A DNA stretch of 64,000 bases from a bacterium (lineage in GTDB: Bacteria; Armatimonadota; Fimbriimonadia; Fimbriimonadales; Fimbriimonadaceae): positions 310,001-374,000 of the forward strand of contig JAIXQR010000002.1 in the NCBI GenBank assembly GCA_027485645.1. Reading direction: 5' to 3'. Of this stretch, positions 43,831 to 53,173 are shown piece after piece (the stretch's first letter is position 1; the number at the start of each line of letters is the position of its first letter). The notes under the pieces are model-generated. The model ran no database searches. It saw nothing but the letters and a program-made list of their open reading frames with translations, and was not told the origin of the DNA. The translations under genes and the position numbers were made by a program.

Positions 43831-43882
43831 AACCTCTAGCGCCGAAAAATCGAAAAAGGTCAACCATCTGTGATAGAATTTT

Positions 43883-44008
43883 CGTGGCGAACAGGTCGCC
43901 TCCGGGTCTGCGGAAAGGGATGATCCCTCCTGAGTTGAATTGAGTAAGTGACACCGCACCTTTGTGCAAGTCGGCTCGCAGACCGCCGAAATCACGCACC
44001 GAGGTCAT
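43883..44008 (+). promoter_or_regulatory. structured 5' leader of ankyrin gene
   Basis: Extended -10 TGATAGAAT (43872-43879... region) then GGCGA-ACAGG-TCGCC and GGAAAGGGA-TGA-TCCCTCC hairpins. Confidence 0.35.
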
Positions 44009-45439
44009 ATGTCCAACTCACTTCCAAGTCAAGCCAATCTTGAACATCTAAAGGCGCAAGCCTCCGACCTGCTCAACGCCCATCGCGCAAACGACGTCAA
44101 CGCGACCGAACGGCTCCAAGCCCTTTTCCCCGAAGTCACCGAGTTCGCACTTCATCACGCCCAGCTCACCGTTGCCCGCGAATACGGCTTCGATAGCTGG
44201 CCCGCAATGAAGGCAAGCATCGAATCAACCGCGCTGCTGCAGTTCGTGCAAGCCGCCACCGATGGTCGCTTGGAGCAAGCCGATCAATGGCTAGTTCGCG
44301 AGCCGAGCTTGCGAAATCAGCCTGCCGTTAAACTCATGCTTGGCGAGAACATCGAAGGCTCGCTAACCGAGCCCCTCGCGCCGCTCGACCGCGTTCCGCT
44401 CCTTTACATCGCGTACTCAAAGTACGCCTCGCGACCCGAAAACCGGCTCGCGCTCCTTCAACTTGCCGAACGATGCCTCAATGCGGGAGCCGATGCCAAG
44501 TCGTTCTGGAAAGGCGATGTCCTCGAGCAAACCGCGCTCTATGGCGCCGCCGGGCACAACAATTTCCCGGAACTCACCAAGCTCCTCCTCGAACGCGGCG
44601 CCGATCCAACCGACCCAGAGGCTCTGTATCACTCCACCGAGTTTGCCGACGGCGAATGCCTGCGGCTCTTGCTGGAAGCCGGGGGAGATCCGGAAGGCAA
44701 AAACGTCCTCGCGCGGTCGCTAGACTTTGACCATCCGATCTGCACCGAACTGGTGCTTAAACATGGCCTCAAGCAGACAGATTCCGTCGCAATTCACCAC
44801 GCCATTTGGCGAGGACGAAAGCTACCGACGATCAAAGTCCTCGTCGAGCACGGCCTCGACCCCGGAATGATGGCGCCGATGTTCAACGTCAACGCGCTGG
44901 ACGTTGCCGCAATGACTGGGGACTTTGCGATCCTTGAGTGGCTAGAGGACCAAGGGCACTTCCTCACCGTGCCAAGTTTGGAGCCCGTCTGGCGCTCACT
45001 TTGGGAGGGCGATGCCGTTCCCGGCGAGTACCCAGAAGTCATGCACCTCGCCCTGTTTCCGGCGGTTGCGAAAGGAAACGTCCCCGCCATCCGAGCCATG
45101 GTCAATTCGGGCTTCCGCGTAGATACGCCGGAGCCGTTTAACGGCGGATTTCCAATCCACGACGCCTGTTTTCATGGCCAGCCAGAATCCCTTGAAACCC
45201 TCTTCGACCTCGGCGCAAATTGGGACGTCACCGACCGACAGTACAGCGGCCATCCGCTTGGCTGGCTTCTTGTAGGTTCAGAACACACCGATCGCCCGGC
45301 CGACTTCCTGCGGTGCGCCGAAATCTTGGTCGCCAACGGACACACCTTCAAAACGGCCGAGAGGGAAGGAGCACGGGCGCTCTGGACCGGACACCCAATG
45401 ATCCATGCCTACTTCCGCAGCCTCGGCGCGATTGAGTAA
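44009..45439 (+). CDS. ankyrin-repeat protein
   Basis: ALYGAAGHNNFPELTKLLLERGADPTDPEALYHSTEFADGECLRLLLEAGGDP and further ANK repeats; start refined from 43964. Confidence 0.85.
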   Translation: MSNSLPSQANLEHLKAQASDLLNAHRANDVNATERLQALFPEVTEFALHHAQLTVAREYGFDSWPAMKASIESTALLQFVQAATDGRLEQADQWLVREPSLRNQPAVKLMLGENIEGSLTEPLAPLDRVPLLYIAYSKYASRPENRLALLQLAERCLNAGADAKSFWKGDVLEQTALYGAAGHNNFPELTKLLLERGADPTDPEALYHSTEFADGECLRLLLEAGGDPEGKNVLARSLDFDHPICTELVLKHGLKQTDSVAIHHAIWRGRKLPTIKVLVEHGLDPGMMAPMFNVNALDVAAMTGDFAILEWLEDQGHFLTVPSLEPVWRSLWEGDAVPGEYPEVMHLALFPAVAKGNVPAIRAMVNSGFRVDTPEPFNGGFPIHDACFHGQPESLETLFDLGANWDVTDRQYSGHPLGWLLVGSEHTDRPADFLRCAEILVANGHTFKTAEREGARALWTGHPMIHAYFRSLGAIE

Positions 45440-45442
45440 GGC

Positions 45443-47671
45443 CTAAGGAGGCGGCCCGCCCTGACCGAAGTTGAAGGCGCCCGCCGTGGACATCATTTGT
45501 CCAAACGGCGACTTCTTCAACTTCTCCGCGCGGGCCGTCACTTGCGCCTTCACGTTCCCGGGCAAGTTGCCAAACGGGATCGGCGCTGCTTTCTTATCGA
45601 GGCTATCGTCGTACAGACTTCCGACCACCTCCGCGTTCGAAGAAACGCGGAACCGGAAGGTGTACTTCGAGCGGTTGCCCACCAGAACGGTCTTCGGCAT
45701 GTTGGATGCCATCACCGTCATCTGCTTCTTGCCCTCTTCGGTCGAGCTAAACATCTCAAAGATCGCCAGCTCATCAATCCCCATCACAGCGATGCCGCCG
45801 AATCCGCCCATGTCCTTTTTGTCAGCAGGAACCACGAAGTACTCCTGCTCAGTGGTGACAGTGAGCGTGCCCTGTGCCGGAACTCCCGCGGGCATGACCT
45901 CGGTGGGTTCAGACGAGTAGTCGGCGCCGCCACCACCTGGCATCATCCGGCTCATCATAGAGGTCATAAAGTCCGTTTCGGTCCCGATGGGGCCTGGCAT
46001 TGCCTCGGAGCTGTAAAGAAACGCGGAGGTTGGCCCAGAAGGAATCGCAGCGAGGTTCACTGGCGCGCCGGTGAGAATCCGGCCCCGCGCTCCGCCGTCC
46101 AGACTGCCGTACCAGCGCAACAGGCCCCAATTGGCCGTGCCCATCATGATGTAAGACATCGTGCTTGGCACCATGTTCAGCAAGTACTTTCCGCTCAGCG
46201 ACGAAATCTCCGGCTTCGCGGCTCGCGACGCATAGGCAGCAAGCTCCTTCAGACTCGGCGCGCCGTCATTCTGAGAGGATTGAATCAGCTGCGCCAGCGC
46301 AGTCCGGTTTGACCGATCTCGTCGCGCAAAGAACCGATTCTTCGGCCGAATGCGAACAACGTTTCCTTCCTCCGATATTTCATGGTTCTTCCCGAGTTGC
46401 TTTTTGATTTCGCTTGGCAGTAGGGCTGCGATCTCAGAAGCACTATCAGCAAGGCAGGCAACCATCGATCGTTCTGGCTTCGGAAAAGCTCCCATTACGA
46501 TCTCGGAAGTCTGGAAACTCAGCGGGTCAAATTGATCAGGCTGGGCCAAGATCCGCATCACTTCGTCGCTCGGCGGGGTCGGGGTCGTGCCGTCGGTCCG
46601 GGCAAAGGACATCAGGTTGAGCATCCGGGAAATTTCCCTTGCACGCGGGGAAATCTTGATCTCCGATTCCGGCGCGGCGGCCGTCGGTTCTTGACCGGTT
46701 AAGGCATCTCCGAGCGATTCGGCTACCGCTTCCATCGCCTCTCCCATCGCGCCCATCATTCCACCAAAAATGCCGCCGAGACCGAGCATATCGTTCTCCA
46801 TCAGGACGACCTCGCCTTTCGCGTTGTAGACAGTGAGAGTGGCCTGCGATCCGCCGAGGAACCCGCCGCTCGCAATCACCAGGTTGGCTTTGGTGTAGCC
46901 GGTAATTGGCCGTCGCTGCAACCGCATCATGCGCTTCATGGATTCCGGCATCATCGCCATCGCGGCGATCTCTTCAGCGGACTGCGGCTCTTCGGCGTTG
47001 CCAACCTGCTCGTTATGCTCCGCAACTAGCTTTGCAACGACACCCCGAGCCGAATCCGGCAAGGGAAGCTGCATTCGGGTCGGCGAGGTGGAATAAACCA
47101 GCCTTTCCTCCGGGCGCAAGTTCGCGATCCGGGTCAAGTCGAGGCCGAGCAGAACTTTCGCGATGTCGCTTCCGTTGTCGCCGCCCATCTCGTCGTCCTC
47201 GCCTGGCTTATCGCTCTTCTTGGGTGGATTCGCACGGCTGAAAACCTGCTTGCGGAGTTCTTTCGCGGCGGTCGCCTGGTCTTCACGCTGGTCCTTTTGC
47301 CACTGTGCGGTGTCGGGGATTAAGCGCAGACCAGCCGCCGACTTCTCCCACTTTCCGCAAACAACGTAGGCGATCTCGTTCAAAACGGCTTCTTGCGAGA
47401 GCCCACGGCTCTCCAAAATCACGACGTCGTTCTCGAACACCGGCAGACACTCCAGAACGGTGCCGATCTCACCGCTGAGCTGCTGAAGCAACACCGGAAC
47501 CCGGGTCGCCTTCAAGCTGATCCGAATGGGCTTCGTGGCGACCGCCGCCGCTGGGTCTTGCGTGCGAGCGAGAGTCGGCCCCGAATGGAGCACCATAACG
47601 GCGAGAACGGCAGAAAACATCAAGATCAGCATACGCCTATTTGCGCGGCGGTTGGTTCTTTTGACCTTCAA
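45443..47671 (-). CDS. secreted hypothetical protein with STN/secretin-like N-terminal region
   Basis: Signal peptide; IRISLKATRVPVLLQQLSGEIGTVLECLPVFENDVVILESRGLSQEAVLNEIAYVVCGKWEKSAAGLRLI; remaining 600 aa unrecognised. Confidence 0.65.
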   Translation of the reverse strand: MKVKRTNRRANRRMLILMFSAVLAVMVLHSGPTLARTQDPAAAVATKPIRISLKATRVPVLLQQLSGEIGTVLECLPVFENDVVILESRGLSQEAVLNEIAYVVCGKWEKSAAGLRLIPDTAQWQKDQREDQATAAKELRKQVFSRANPPKKSDKPGEDDEMGGDNGSDIAKVLLGLDLTRIANLRPEERLVYSTSPTRMQLPLPDSARGVVAKLVAEHNEQVGNAEEPQSAEEIAAMAMMPESMKRMMRLQRRPITGYTKANLVIASGGFLGGSQATLTVYNAKGEVVLMENDMLGLGGIFGGMMGAMGEAMEAVAESLGDALTGQEPTAAAPESEIKISPRAREISRMLNLMSFARTDGTTPTPPSDEVMRILAQPDQFDPLSFQTSEIVMGAFPKPERSMVACLADSASEIAALLPSEIKKQLGKNHEISEEGNVVRIRPKNRFFARRDRSNRTALAQLIQSSQNDGAPSLKELAAYASRAAKPEISSLSGKYLLNMVPSTMSYIMMGTANWGLLRWYGSLDGGARGRILTGAPVNLAAIPSGPTSAFLYSSEAMPGPIGTETDFMTSMMSRMMPGGGGADYSSEPTEVMPAGVPAQGTLTVTTEQEYFVVPADKKDMGGFGGIAVMGIDELAIFEMFSSTEEGKKQMTVMASNMPKTVLVGNRSKYTFRFRVSSNAEVVGSLYDDSLDKKAAPIPFGNLPGNVKAQVTARAEKLKKSPFGQMMSTAGAFNFGQGGPPP

Positions 47672-47811
47672 CCAGCATCAACCGACGGCGTAAACGTCAG
47701 GACACGTATTTGTGCGACCACTGAACCGGGGACTCATTCCCAGGGGGAACATGCTTCATCTTGTACGTGGTGATCCCGCCATTCTCTGTTCAGATATCGG
47801 ACCAGCACAGC

Positions 47812-48039
47812 ATGCAGATAGAAGCATCTGCCGGCGGCCACCTTGTGCGCGTCCTTTCGGGCGGAACCGAAATGGCTTCTTGCGATGTCGTGGACTTACA
47901 TCGCTTGCTCAAACGGCCAGGCACCATCATCGCCGCCTCGCCAATCGAGATTCGAAATGAGCACCGAACCATCACTATCCGCGTCCGCGGTCGCATGGTC
48001 GGTCAAGTCGAAAAGCACCTCATCACTCCACATATGTGA
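47812..48039 (+). CDS. small hypothetical protein
   Basis: MQIEASAGGHLVRVLSGGTEMASCDVVDLHRLLKRPGTIIAASPIEIRNEHRTITIRVRGRMVGQVEKHLITPHM. Confidence 0.45.
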   Translation: MQIEASAGGHLVRVLSGGTEMASCDVVDLHRLLKRPGTIIAASPIEIRNEHRTITIRVRGRMVGQVEKHLITPHM

Positions 48040-48087
48040 TGAATTGGGGGCGCTTTGTCGCACCCCCAGAGGCCGCTTACTGAATTC

Positions 48088-48936
48088 TCAGCATCCGCAC
48101 CAGATTCGTTCCCACCGAGTCTGCGTCATGATCGTGTTGTTCAATCGCCGACGAGTTCGAGTCTGAAACTCAAAGGTGCCTTCCTGACAATGGTTTACGC
48201 AGAGCCATGCATATTTGCAGTCGGTTGAACCTGTGCCAGTCCAAGGTCCCCACAAAAGGCCCTGAGAATCTGCTGTGTTGCTGTCTGCGATCAATTCAGC
48301 AGATTCGGATGTGCTGCATCCATCTCCCTCCGGTGAGAGGATCGATTCAACCGCTTCTTCGTTCAATTCGCCCTCGTTGCCATCGTTTGATCGGCGGGCC
48401 GAATTTGGCATGGCAACATTGAGCAAAATCGCCTCCGGGTTGGTGTTCGCATATTTGGCTGGAAGAGCCTTCGTGCCACGGTAAGTGCCCACCCCTTTGC
48501 CGATCACAACGCAAATGTAACCGACCGCTTTTCCATCCTTTGTCTTCTGTACAAGGTAGGAGTCTCGGGCTGGAGTCTTACTCCCGGATCGCGATACTGC
48601 GGGCAGGATCTTAACCATTCCGCTAGGTTTAATCTCGTAGTCGATCGCGCCTTCATCGTTCGCAAATGCCTGAATTGTCCGTGATGCGCGGTTGTATTCG
48701 AGCCCATCGCCTGATTGGGTGAGGATGACTTCGTTGATTCGGTCCGCCGTACGTTCGTCAACCGGGCCGACCTTGGTTGAAATCGTTTCCCTGGCGGCCA
48801 TATCTTGCTGCCGGACAAAAGATTGTAGGCTGCCTCCATCCCGCCCCTGCTGGACAGGATTCGCGATCACGATTCCTGCCACTGCAATAATGCCGAAAAC
48901 GGCCGTTCCCAAAGTCAACCCAAAGTGGTTTTTCAT
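48088..48936 (-). CDS. secreted hypothetical protein
   Basis: N-terminal hydrophobic segment; Cys-containing C-terminus CKYAWLCVNHCQEGTFEFQTRTRR. Confidence 0.65.
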   Translation of the reverse strand: MKNHFGLTLGTAVFGIIAVAGIVIANPVQQGRDGGSLQSFVRQQDMAARETISTKVGPVDERTADRINEVILTQSGDGLEYNRASRTIQAFANDEGAIDYEIKPSGMVKILPAVSRSGSKTPARDSYLVQKTKDGKAVGYICVVIGKGVGTYRGTKALPAKYANTNPEAILLNVAMPNSARRSNDGNEGELNEEAVESILSPEGDGCSTSESAELIADSNTADSQGLLWGPWTGTGSTDCKYAWLCVNHCQEGTFEFQTRTRRRLNNTIMTQTRWERIWCGC

Positions 48937-49121
48937 TAGCTGTTGCGGGCGAGCCCGCTAGGCCAACGTATCACACACTAGAAATAAATGTTAGTTCACC
49001 AAATTTGTTTGGAATTTTCGACTACATATTTTCGCAATGGTCGGTGCGGCTGGTACCGGGCCTCGCGTAAAAACTTGACCGATCCCTTATTTCGCTAGAA
49101 ACGTTATAGTAAGCGGACCCG

Positions 49122-49874
49122 ATGTCAAATTCCGCAAATCCGTATAACGTTGGTGCCGCCTTAGTCGTAGCCGTTGGCGTCGTGATTTCGTTCAATCTTC
49201 TCAGCGGAGCCATCGTCCGATCTCGCGGGGCGGACGAAATGATCCGCGTCACCGGGTCCGCCCGAAAGGACATCGAAAGCGACTTCATCATCTGGTCGGG
49301 CAACGTCAGCTACCGCGGCAAAACTGTCACCGACGCGTACGGCGCGGTCAAGCGAGGCATGGACCAAGTTGTCGCCTACCTCAAGAAAAAGGGCGTCAAG
49401 GACGCCGAGATCGTCACAATGGCCATCACCACCTCGCCGGTGTACATCAATGTCAAGAATGTCGGCGGCGGGGAAGAGACCACCAGCAGCCGCATCGACG
49501 GCTACGAACTGACTCAGGTCATCGAAGTCCGCAGCAGCAATGTAGACCTGGTCGAGAAAGTCTCGCGCGAAACAACCGATCTGATCGCTACCGGCGTCTC
49601 GTTCAACTCGAATTCGCCCCAGTTCCTCTACACGAAAATTCAAGAGGAGAAAGTACAAATCCTGGCGGAGGCCGCGAAAGATGCTCGCCGTCGCGCCGAA
49701 GAGATTGCGAAGAGTGCGGGCGGAAGCCTAGCCGAAGTTCGCTTTGCGCGAATGAGCCCGCTGCAGATCACCCCGCGTTTCAGCACGGAAGTGACCTACG
49801 ACGGACAAAACGACACGACTTCCAAAGACAAGGCGATTACCGCCATCGTCTCGATGGGCTTCGGCGTTCGCTAA
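49122..49874 (+). CDS. SIMPL (DUF541) domain protein
   Basis: IRVTGSARKDIESDFIIWSGNVSYRGKTVTDAYGAVKRGMDQVVAYLKKKGVKDAEI…YELTQVIEVRSSNVDLVEKVSRETTDLIATGVSF. Confidence 0.85.
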   Translation: MSNSANPYNVGAALVVAVGVVISFNLLSGAIVRSRGADEMIRVTGSARKDIESDFIIWSGNVSYRGKTVTDAYGAVKRGMDQVVAYLKKKGVKDAEIVTMAITTSPVYINVKNVGGGEETTSSRIDGYELTQVIEVRSSNVDLVEKVSRETTDLIATGVSFNSNSPQFLYTKIQEEKVQILAEAAKDARRRAEEIAKSAGGSLAEVRFARMSPLQITPRFSTEVTYDGQNDTTSKDKAITAIVSMGFGVR

Positions 49875-50488
49875 CTCGCCGGCATCAACCGGCCAGGAAT
49901 CATCATGCCTGGCTTCTTGCTGGCGAACCGCTTCTCAAGTCGTGCCTTGATCAGCTTGTGGGTTCGGTGGAGTCGACTGCGAATCGTTCCCACCGGCTTG
50001 CCCATCATCTCGGCAATCTCGTGGTACGGAACGCTCTGAACGTCTGCCAGTTCAATCAGCATCTTCTGTTCTGCGGTTAGCGTCGAGAGCACCGCCTGCA
50101 AGTCCTCATTGAGCTCCATGTTCAGCATTTGGTCTTCCGGCGTCGCCTTGCCATCTGCCACATCAAAGTGGATGGAGTCGTCGCCGTTGGATCCGAGCAG
50201 CGGAGCGTCGTAGCTCACCGTCTTCACGCGTCTTCGTCGGCTTCTCAGCAAGTCGAGGAATAATCGGGTGACGATTCGAAAGATCCAGTTTTCAAAAGGT
50301 CGATCGCCTTCGTACTCCTTGTAGCTACGAAAGGCCCGGAAAAAGGCTTCCTGGGTCAAATCCTCGGCATCGGTGCGATTTCCAGAAAGTCGGAATGCCA
50401 TGTTGTAGACCTTGCGATATGTCGTCGACATCAATTCGTTGAATCGAGCTTCTTCTCCGGCCGACAAGTTTTGTTTGGTTTGGGTCAT
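49871..50488 (-). CDS. ECF RNA polymerase sigma factor
   Basis: MAFRLSGNRTDAEDLTQEAFFRAFRSYKEYEGDRPFENWIFRIVTRLFLDLLRSRRRR; LADVQSVPYHEIAEMMGKPVGTIRSRLHRTHKLIKARLE. Confidence 0.93.
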   Translation of the reverse strand: MTQTKQNLSAGEEARFNELMSTTYRKVYNMAFRLSGNRTDAEDLTQEAFFRAFRSYKEYEGDRPFENWIFRIVTRLFLDLLRSRRRRVKTVSYDAPLLGSNGDDSIHFDVADGKATPEDQMLNMELNEDLQAVLSTLTAEQKMLIELADVQSVPYHEIAEMMGKPVGTIRSRLHRTHKLIKARLEKRFASKKPGMMIPGRLMPAS

Positions 50489-50717
50489 TTTTTAGCGTTC
50501 CTTCTTTAATATGCGCTTCACGTCGCAATATGTCAGAACACCTGAAACTCCGAGTAGGTTCCAAAGGAAACCATCGTCTAGGTCCAAAAGCTAAAAAAAG
50601 TCCGAATAGTGTCTGACACCCTGGTATTTCTACGCTGTTTCAAACGGGCAAGATGGTTGTATAGTGAGCACAGCGCTGGCCGGTTGCGGCACTTTGGCGT
50701 TTCGTGTAGGGCAAAAA

Positions 50718-51608
50718 ATGAACCGAATGAATAGAGCTTTCACCCTGATTGAGCTGTTGGTCGTCATTGCGATCATCGCAATCTTGGCGGCTATCCTCTT
50801 CCCTGTCTTTGCACAAGCAAAGGACGCAGCGAAGAAGACCCAGTCGCTGAGCAACGTTAAGCAGATTGCGCTTGCGCACTTGATCTACTCCGCAGACTAC
50901 GAAGACGTGTTCGTGCCGGTTGTGAGTGAGCACCTCACCGACACGATCCCTTACGATGCGTCGTGGATCTTGGCCATTCAACCTTACGTCAAGAACTTCC
51001 GAATGTTCTACTCGCCAAACGCGATTGACCAAAAGGACCCAGTCCTCACCGGCACGGCACGAAGTTCTGGCGGAATCATCTCTTCGTACGCAATGCTCCC
51101 ACAGTGGCGCGTCTACTCCGGAACCGGTCCTAGCGCATCCAGCATGTGGGCTACCGGCTATGCAACCGGCGGCGCTCTCATGAACGGCGTTGGCGGCTAC
51201 GGCTTCGAGCCAGGCGCGGCTTACATCGGTAACAACAACGGTTGCACCGGCGTCAGCGCAGACCAGATCGCAACTCCATCGATGTCGCAGACCGCGATTG
51301 CTCGTGTTGCTGAAACGGCCCTCGTTTACGATGCCCGTGGATTTGAAGGCGGATTCTTCTGCTTCTACAACACCCCATCGCCACTTGACGCTCGAGACAA
51401 CGCAAGCGCAACCTACGGCGTCAACTTCGACGGTCGATACACCTTCCAGGGCGAAAGACTGGTCCAGGGCGTTCGATACCGAGTCGGTAACGGCGGCGTC
51501 GGATTCGCTGACGGTCACGCAGCAATGCTCCAGACCGACAAGTTCTTCTCGATCCAGCAGGTTTCGGGCGGCCTCAACGCTTACCGGTACCAGTACAGCC
51601 TCGAATAG
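50718..51608 (+). CDS. type II secretion-like pseudopilin (prepilin N-terminal cleavage/methylation domain)
   Basis: [51 protein letters not shown]-terminal [12 protein letters not shown]; start refined. Confidence 0.92.
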   Translation: MNRMNRAFTLIELLVVIAIIAILAAILFPVFAQAKDAAKKTQSLSNVKQIALAHLIYSADYEDVFVPVVSEHLTDTIPYDASWILAIQPYVKNFRMFYSPNAIDQKDPVLTGTARSSGGIISSYAMLPQWRVYSGTGPSASSMWATGYATGGALMNGVGGYGFEPGAAYIGNNNGCTGVSADQIATPSMSQTAIARVAETALVYDARGFEGGFFCFYNTPSPLDARDNASATYGVNFDGRYTFQGERLVQGVRYRVGNGGVGFADGHAAMLQTDKFFSIQQVSGGLNAYRYQYSLE

Positions 51609-51614
51609 GATCGC

Positions 51615-51767
51615 ATGAAGCGATTTCTATCGATCGGTATTGCTTCGCTACTTCTGGTCGTGCTTGTTGCCTGCGATAAAGCAGCACCCGCACCGCCAGA
51701 GGCCGGCAAGTCTGCAGACTCGACGGTTCGAGGCGGGAAAGAAGCCCCGCCCCGACCGACGAACTGA
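51615..51767 (+). CDS. small lipoprotein (50 aa)
   Basis: MKRFLSIGIASLLLVVLVACDKAAPAPPEAGKSADSTVRGGKEAPPRPTN; lipobox LVAC; below the ORF-track size cutoff. Confidence 0.65.
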   Translation: MKRFLSIGIASLLLVVLVACDKAAPAPPEAGKSADSTVRGGKEAPPRPTN

Positions 51768-51777
51768 AAAAAGAAAT

Positions 51778-51810
51778 GCCCCTGCTCTCGAAAGAGGGCA
51801 GGGGCTTTTT
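51778..51810 (+). terminator. intrinsic terminator
   Basis: GCCCCTGC-TCTCGAAAGAG-GGCAGGGGC-TTTTT. Confidence 0.85.
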
Positions 51811-51831
51811 GTTGCTTGGATCTGTGGGCGA

Positions 51832-52785
51832 CTAGCTGTTCTCGACCCCGCCACCCGTTGGCAAAAACTTCTCAAAGCCCTTTGGCGGCGTGTACTTTCG
51901 CTTCTGAAGTCGATTCCAAATCAAACTCGCCATCTTCCGGATCGCGGCGTCTCCCTCGTTTGCGACCACCCACCGACGGTCCTTCTGCGAGTCGGTGTAG
52001 ATCGTCACGATGTATGGAATCGGCGCATAAACGATGGCTGTATCCGACCGGCTGCGGCTGATCGCCCCAGACTTACTCGCCACGGCGACTCCTGGCGGCA
52101 CGCTCGCCCCAATCCAGTCATCCCAGTACTGATGACTCAAGATGCGCTGTAGCTTTTCGCAGCCCGCTGGTCCCGCCGCCTTTCCGCGATAAATCAACTC
52201 TAAAAGACGCGCCATCTCATTCGGGGTCGTGACGCCCATTCCAAACTGCCGCCCAAGGTTGCGAAGCCGGGTTTCCCCCGCCGGAGCGCTCGCCAGTAGT
52301 AGCGTATCCCGGAGCCCAAGGCTAGCTAGCGATTCGTTCACCTTAACCGTGCCCAGCCACTCCCGAAGCACGCGGGTCGCGAGGTTGTCGCTCACCGTAA
52401 TCATCAGGTTCACGTAACCGTCAAGGTCCAGCTTCATACCGTCTTGCAGGTAGTACGACCACTCACTCACGTCATATTCCAGCCGCTGCGCCTTGTCCGG
52501 CAAGGCCCGCTTATCGGTCCAGTTCATGCGCCCAGCCTCGACCTCGCGAATCGCGTGAAGCGCCACCGCAGTTTTGATCGTGCTTGCGGTAGGGAACCGT
52601 TCGTTACCGCGGTACGAAATTTGTTCGCCAGTATCGAGCCGCTTAACCGAGTAACCAATCCGGCCATGAAAACCGGCGCAGATCTTATTCAGCTCGACCT
52701 GCAAACGGTCAAGTTGAGATGTCGGCGGTTTTTGAAGAAGCGTTACGGCGAATAGGCACCCAGTAAGCACCCCGTGATCGTACAT
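51832..52785 (-). CDS. class A beta-lactamase-like serine hydrolase
   Basis: STIK (SxxK), SDN, KSG motifs; IGYSVKRLDTGEQISYRGNERFPTASTIKTAVALHAIREVEAG. Confidence 0.85.
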   Translation of the reverse strand: MYDHGVLTGCLFAVTLLQKPPTSQLDRLQVELNKICAGFHGRIGYSVKRLDTGEQISYRGNERFPTASTIKTAVALHAIREVEAGRMNWTDKRALPDKAQRLEYDVSEWSYYLQDGMKLDLDGYVNLMITVSDNLATRVLREWLGTVKVNESLASLGLRDTLLLASAPAGETRLRNLGRQFGMGVTTPNEMARLLELIYRGKAAGPAGCEKLQRILSHQYWDDWIGASVPPGVAVASKSGAISRSRSDTAIVYAPIPYIVTIYTDSQKDRRWVVANEGDAAIRKMASLIWNRLQKRKYTPPKGFEKFLPTGGGVENS

Positions 52786-52791
52786 AAAAAC

Positions 52792-52819
52792 GCCCCGGAT
52801 CGCAACGCGATTCCGGGGC
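52792..52819. terminator. hairpin terminator
   Basis: GCCCCGGATCGC-AAC-GCGATTCCGGGGC downstream of the minus-strand small ORF at 52841. Confidence 0.55.
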
Positions 52820-52840
52820 TGGGTTGTCTGAAAGCGACGG

Positions 52841-53014
52841 TTAGTCCTTCCAGGTTTTGAACAATAGATCGGCCTGGTGTTCCAAGACGCGGTTCCAAGA
52901 CTTCAAAAGTTCAAGGTTTTCCACCTTAGGAATTTGAACATTGGAGCGCGAAGCCCGAATCCAGTTGAGCCGAACAAGCCGCACAGGCGACCAGTTTTGC
53001 AGTGAAACGATCAA
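52841..53014 (-). CDS. 57-aa hypothetical protein with TTG start
   Basis: AAAAAGGAGGTCAATC-TTG strong Shine-Dalgarno; LIVSLQNWSPVRLVRLNWIRASRSNVQIPKVENLELLKSWNRVLEHQADLLFKTWKD. Confidence 0.5.
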   Translation of the reverse strand: MIVSLQNWSPVRLVRLNWIRASRSNVQIPKVENLELLKSWNRVLEHQADLLFKTWKD

Positions 53015-53173
53015 GATTGACCTCCTTTTTACAAAGGGCACCGAAGTTGGTGCGGTCTGGACAAATGCATTGTCCGGTTTCGAGGTTCTTCTCTGAACGA
53101 AAGGATGGTACCACAAGGAAACCATCACCAAGGAAAGCCCGTGAGTCATTGGTCCCGCGTATACTGAGCGGCG

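Noticed and set aside
42901-43839. 312-aa Arg-rich + strand ORF antisense to terminase
   Set aside because: Low-complexity mirror ORF; terminase motifs are clear on the other strand
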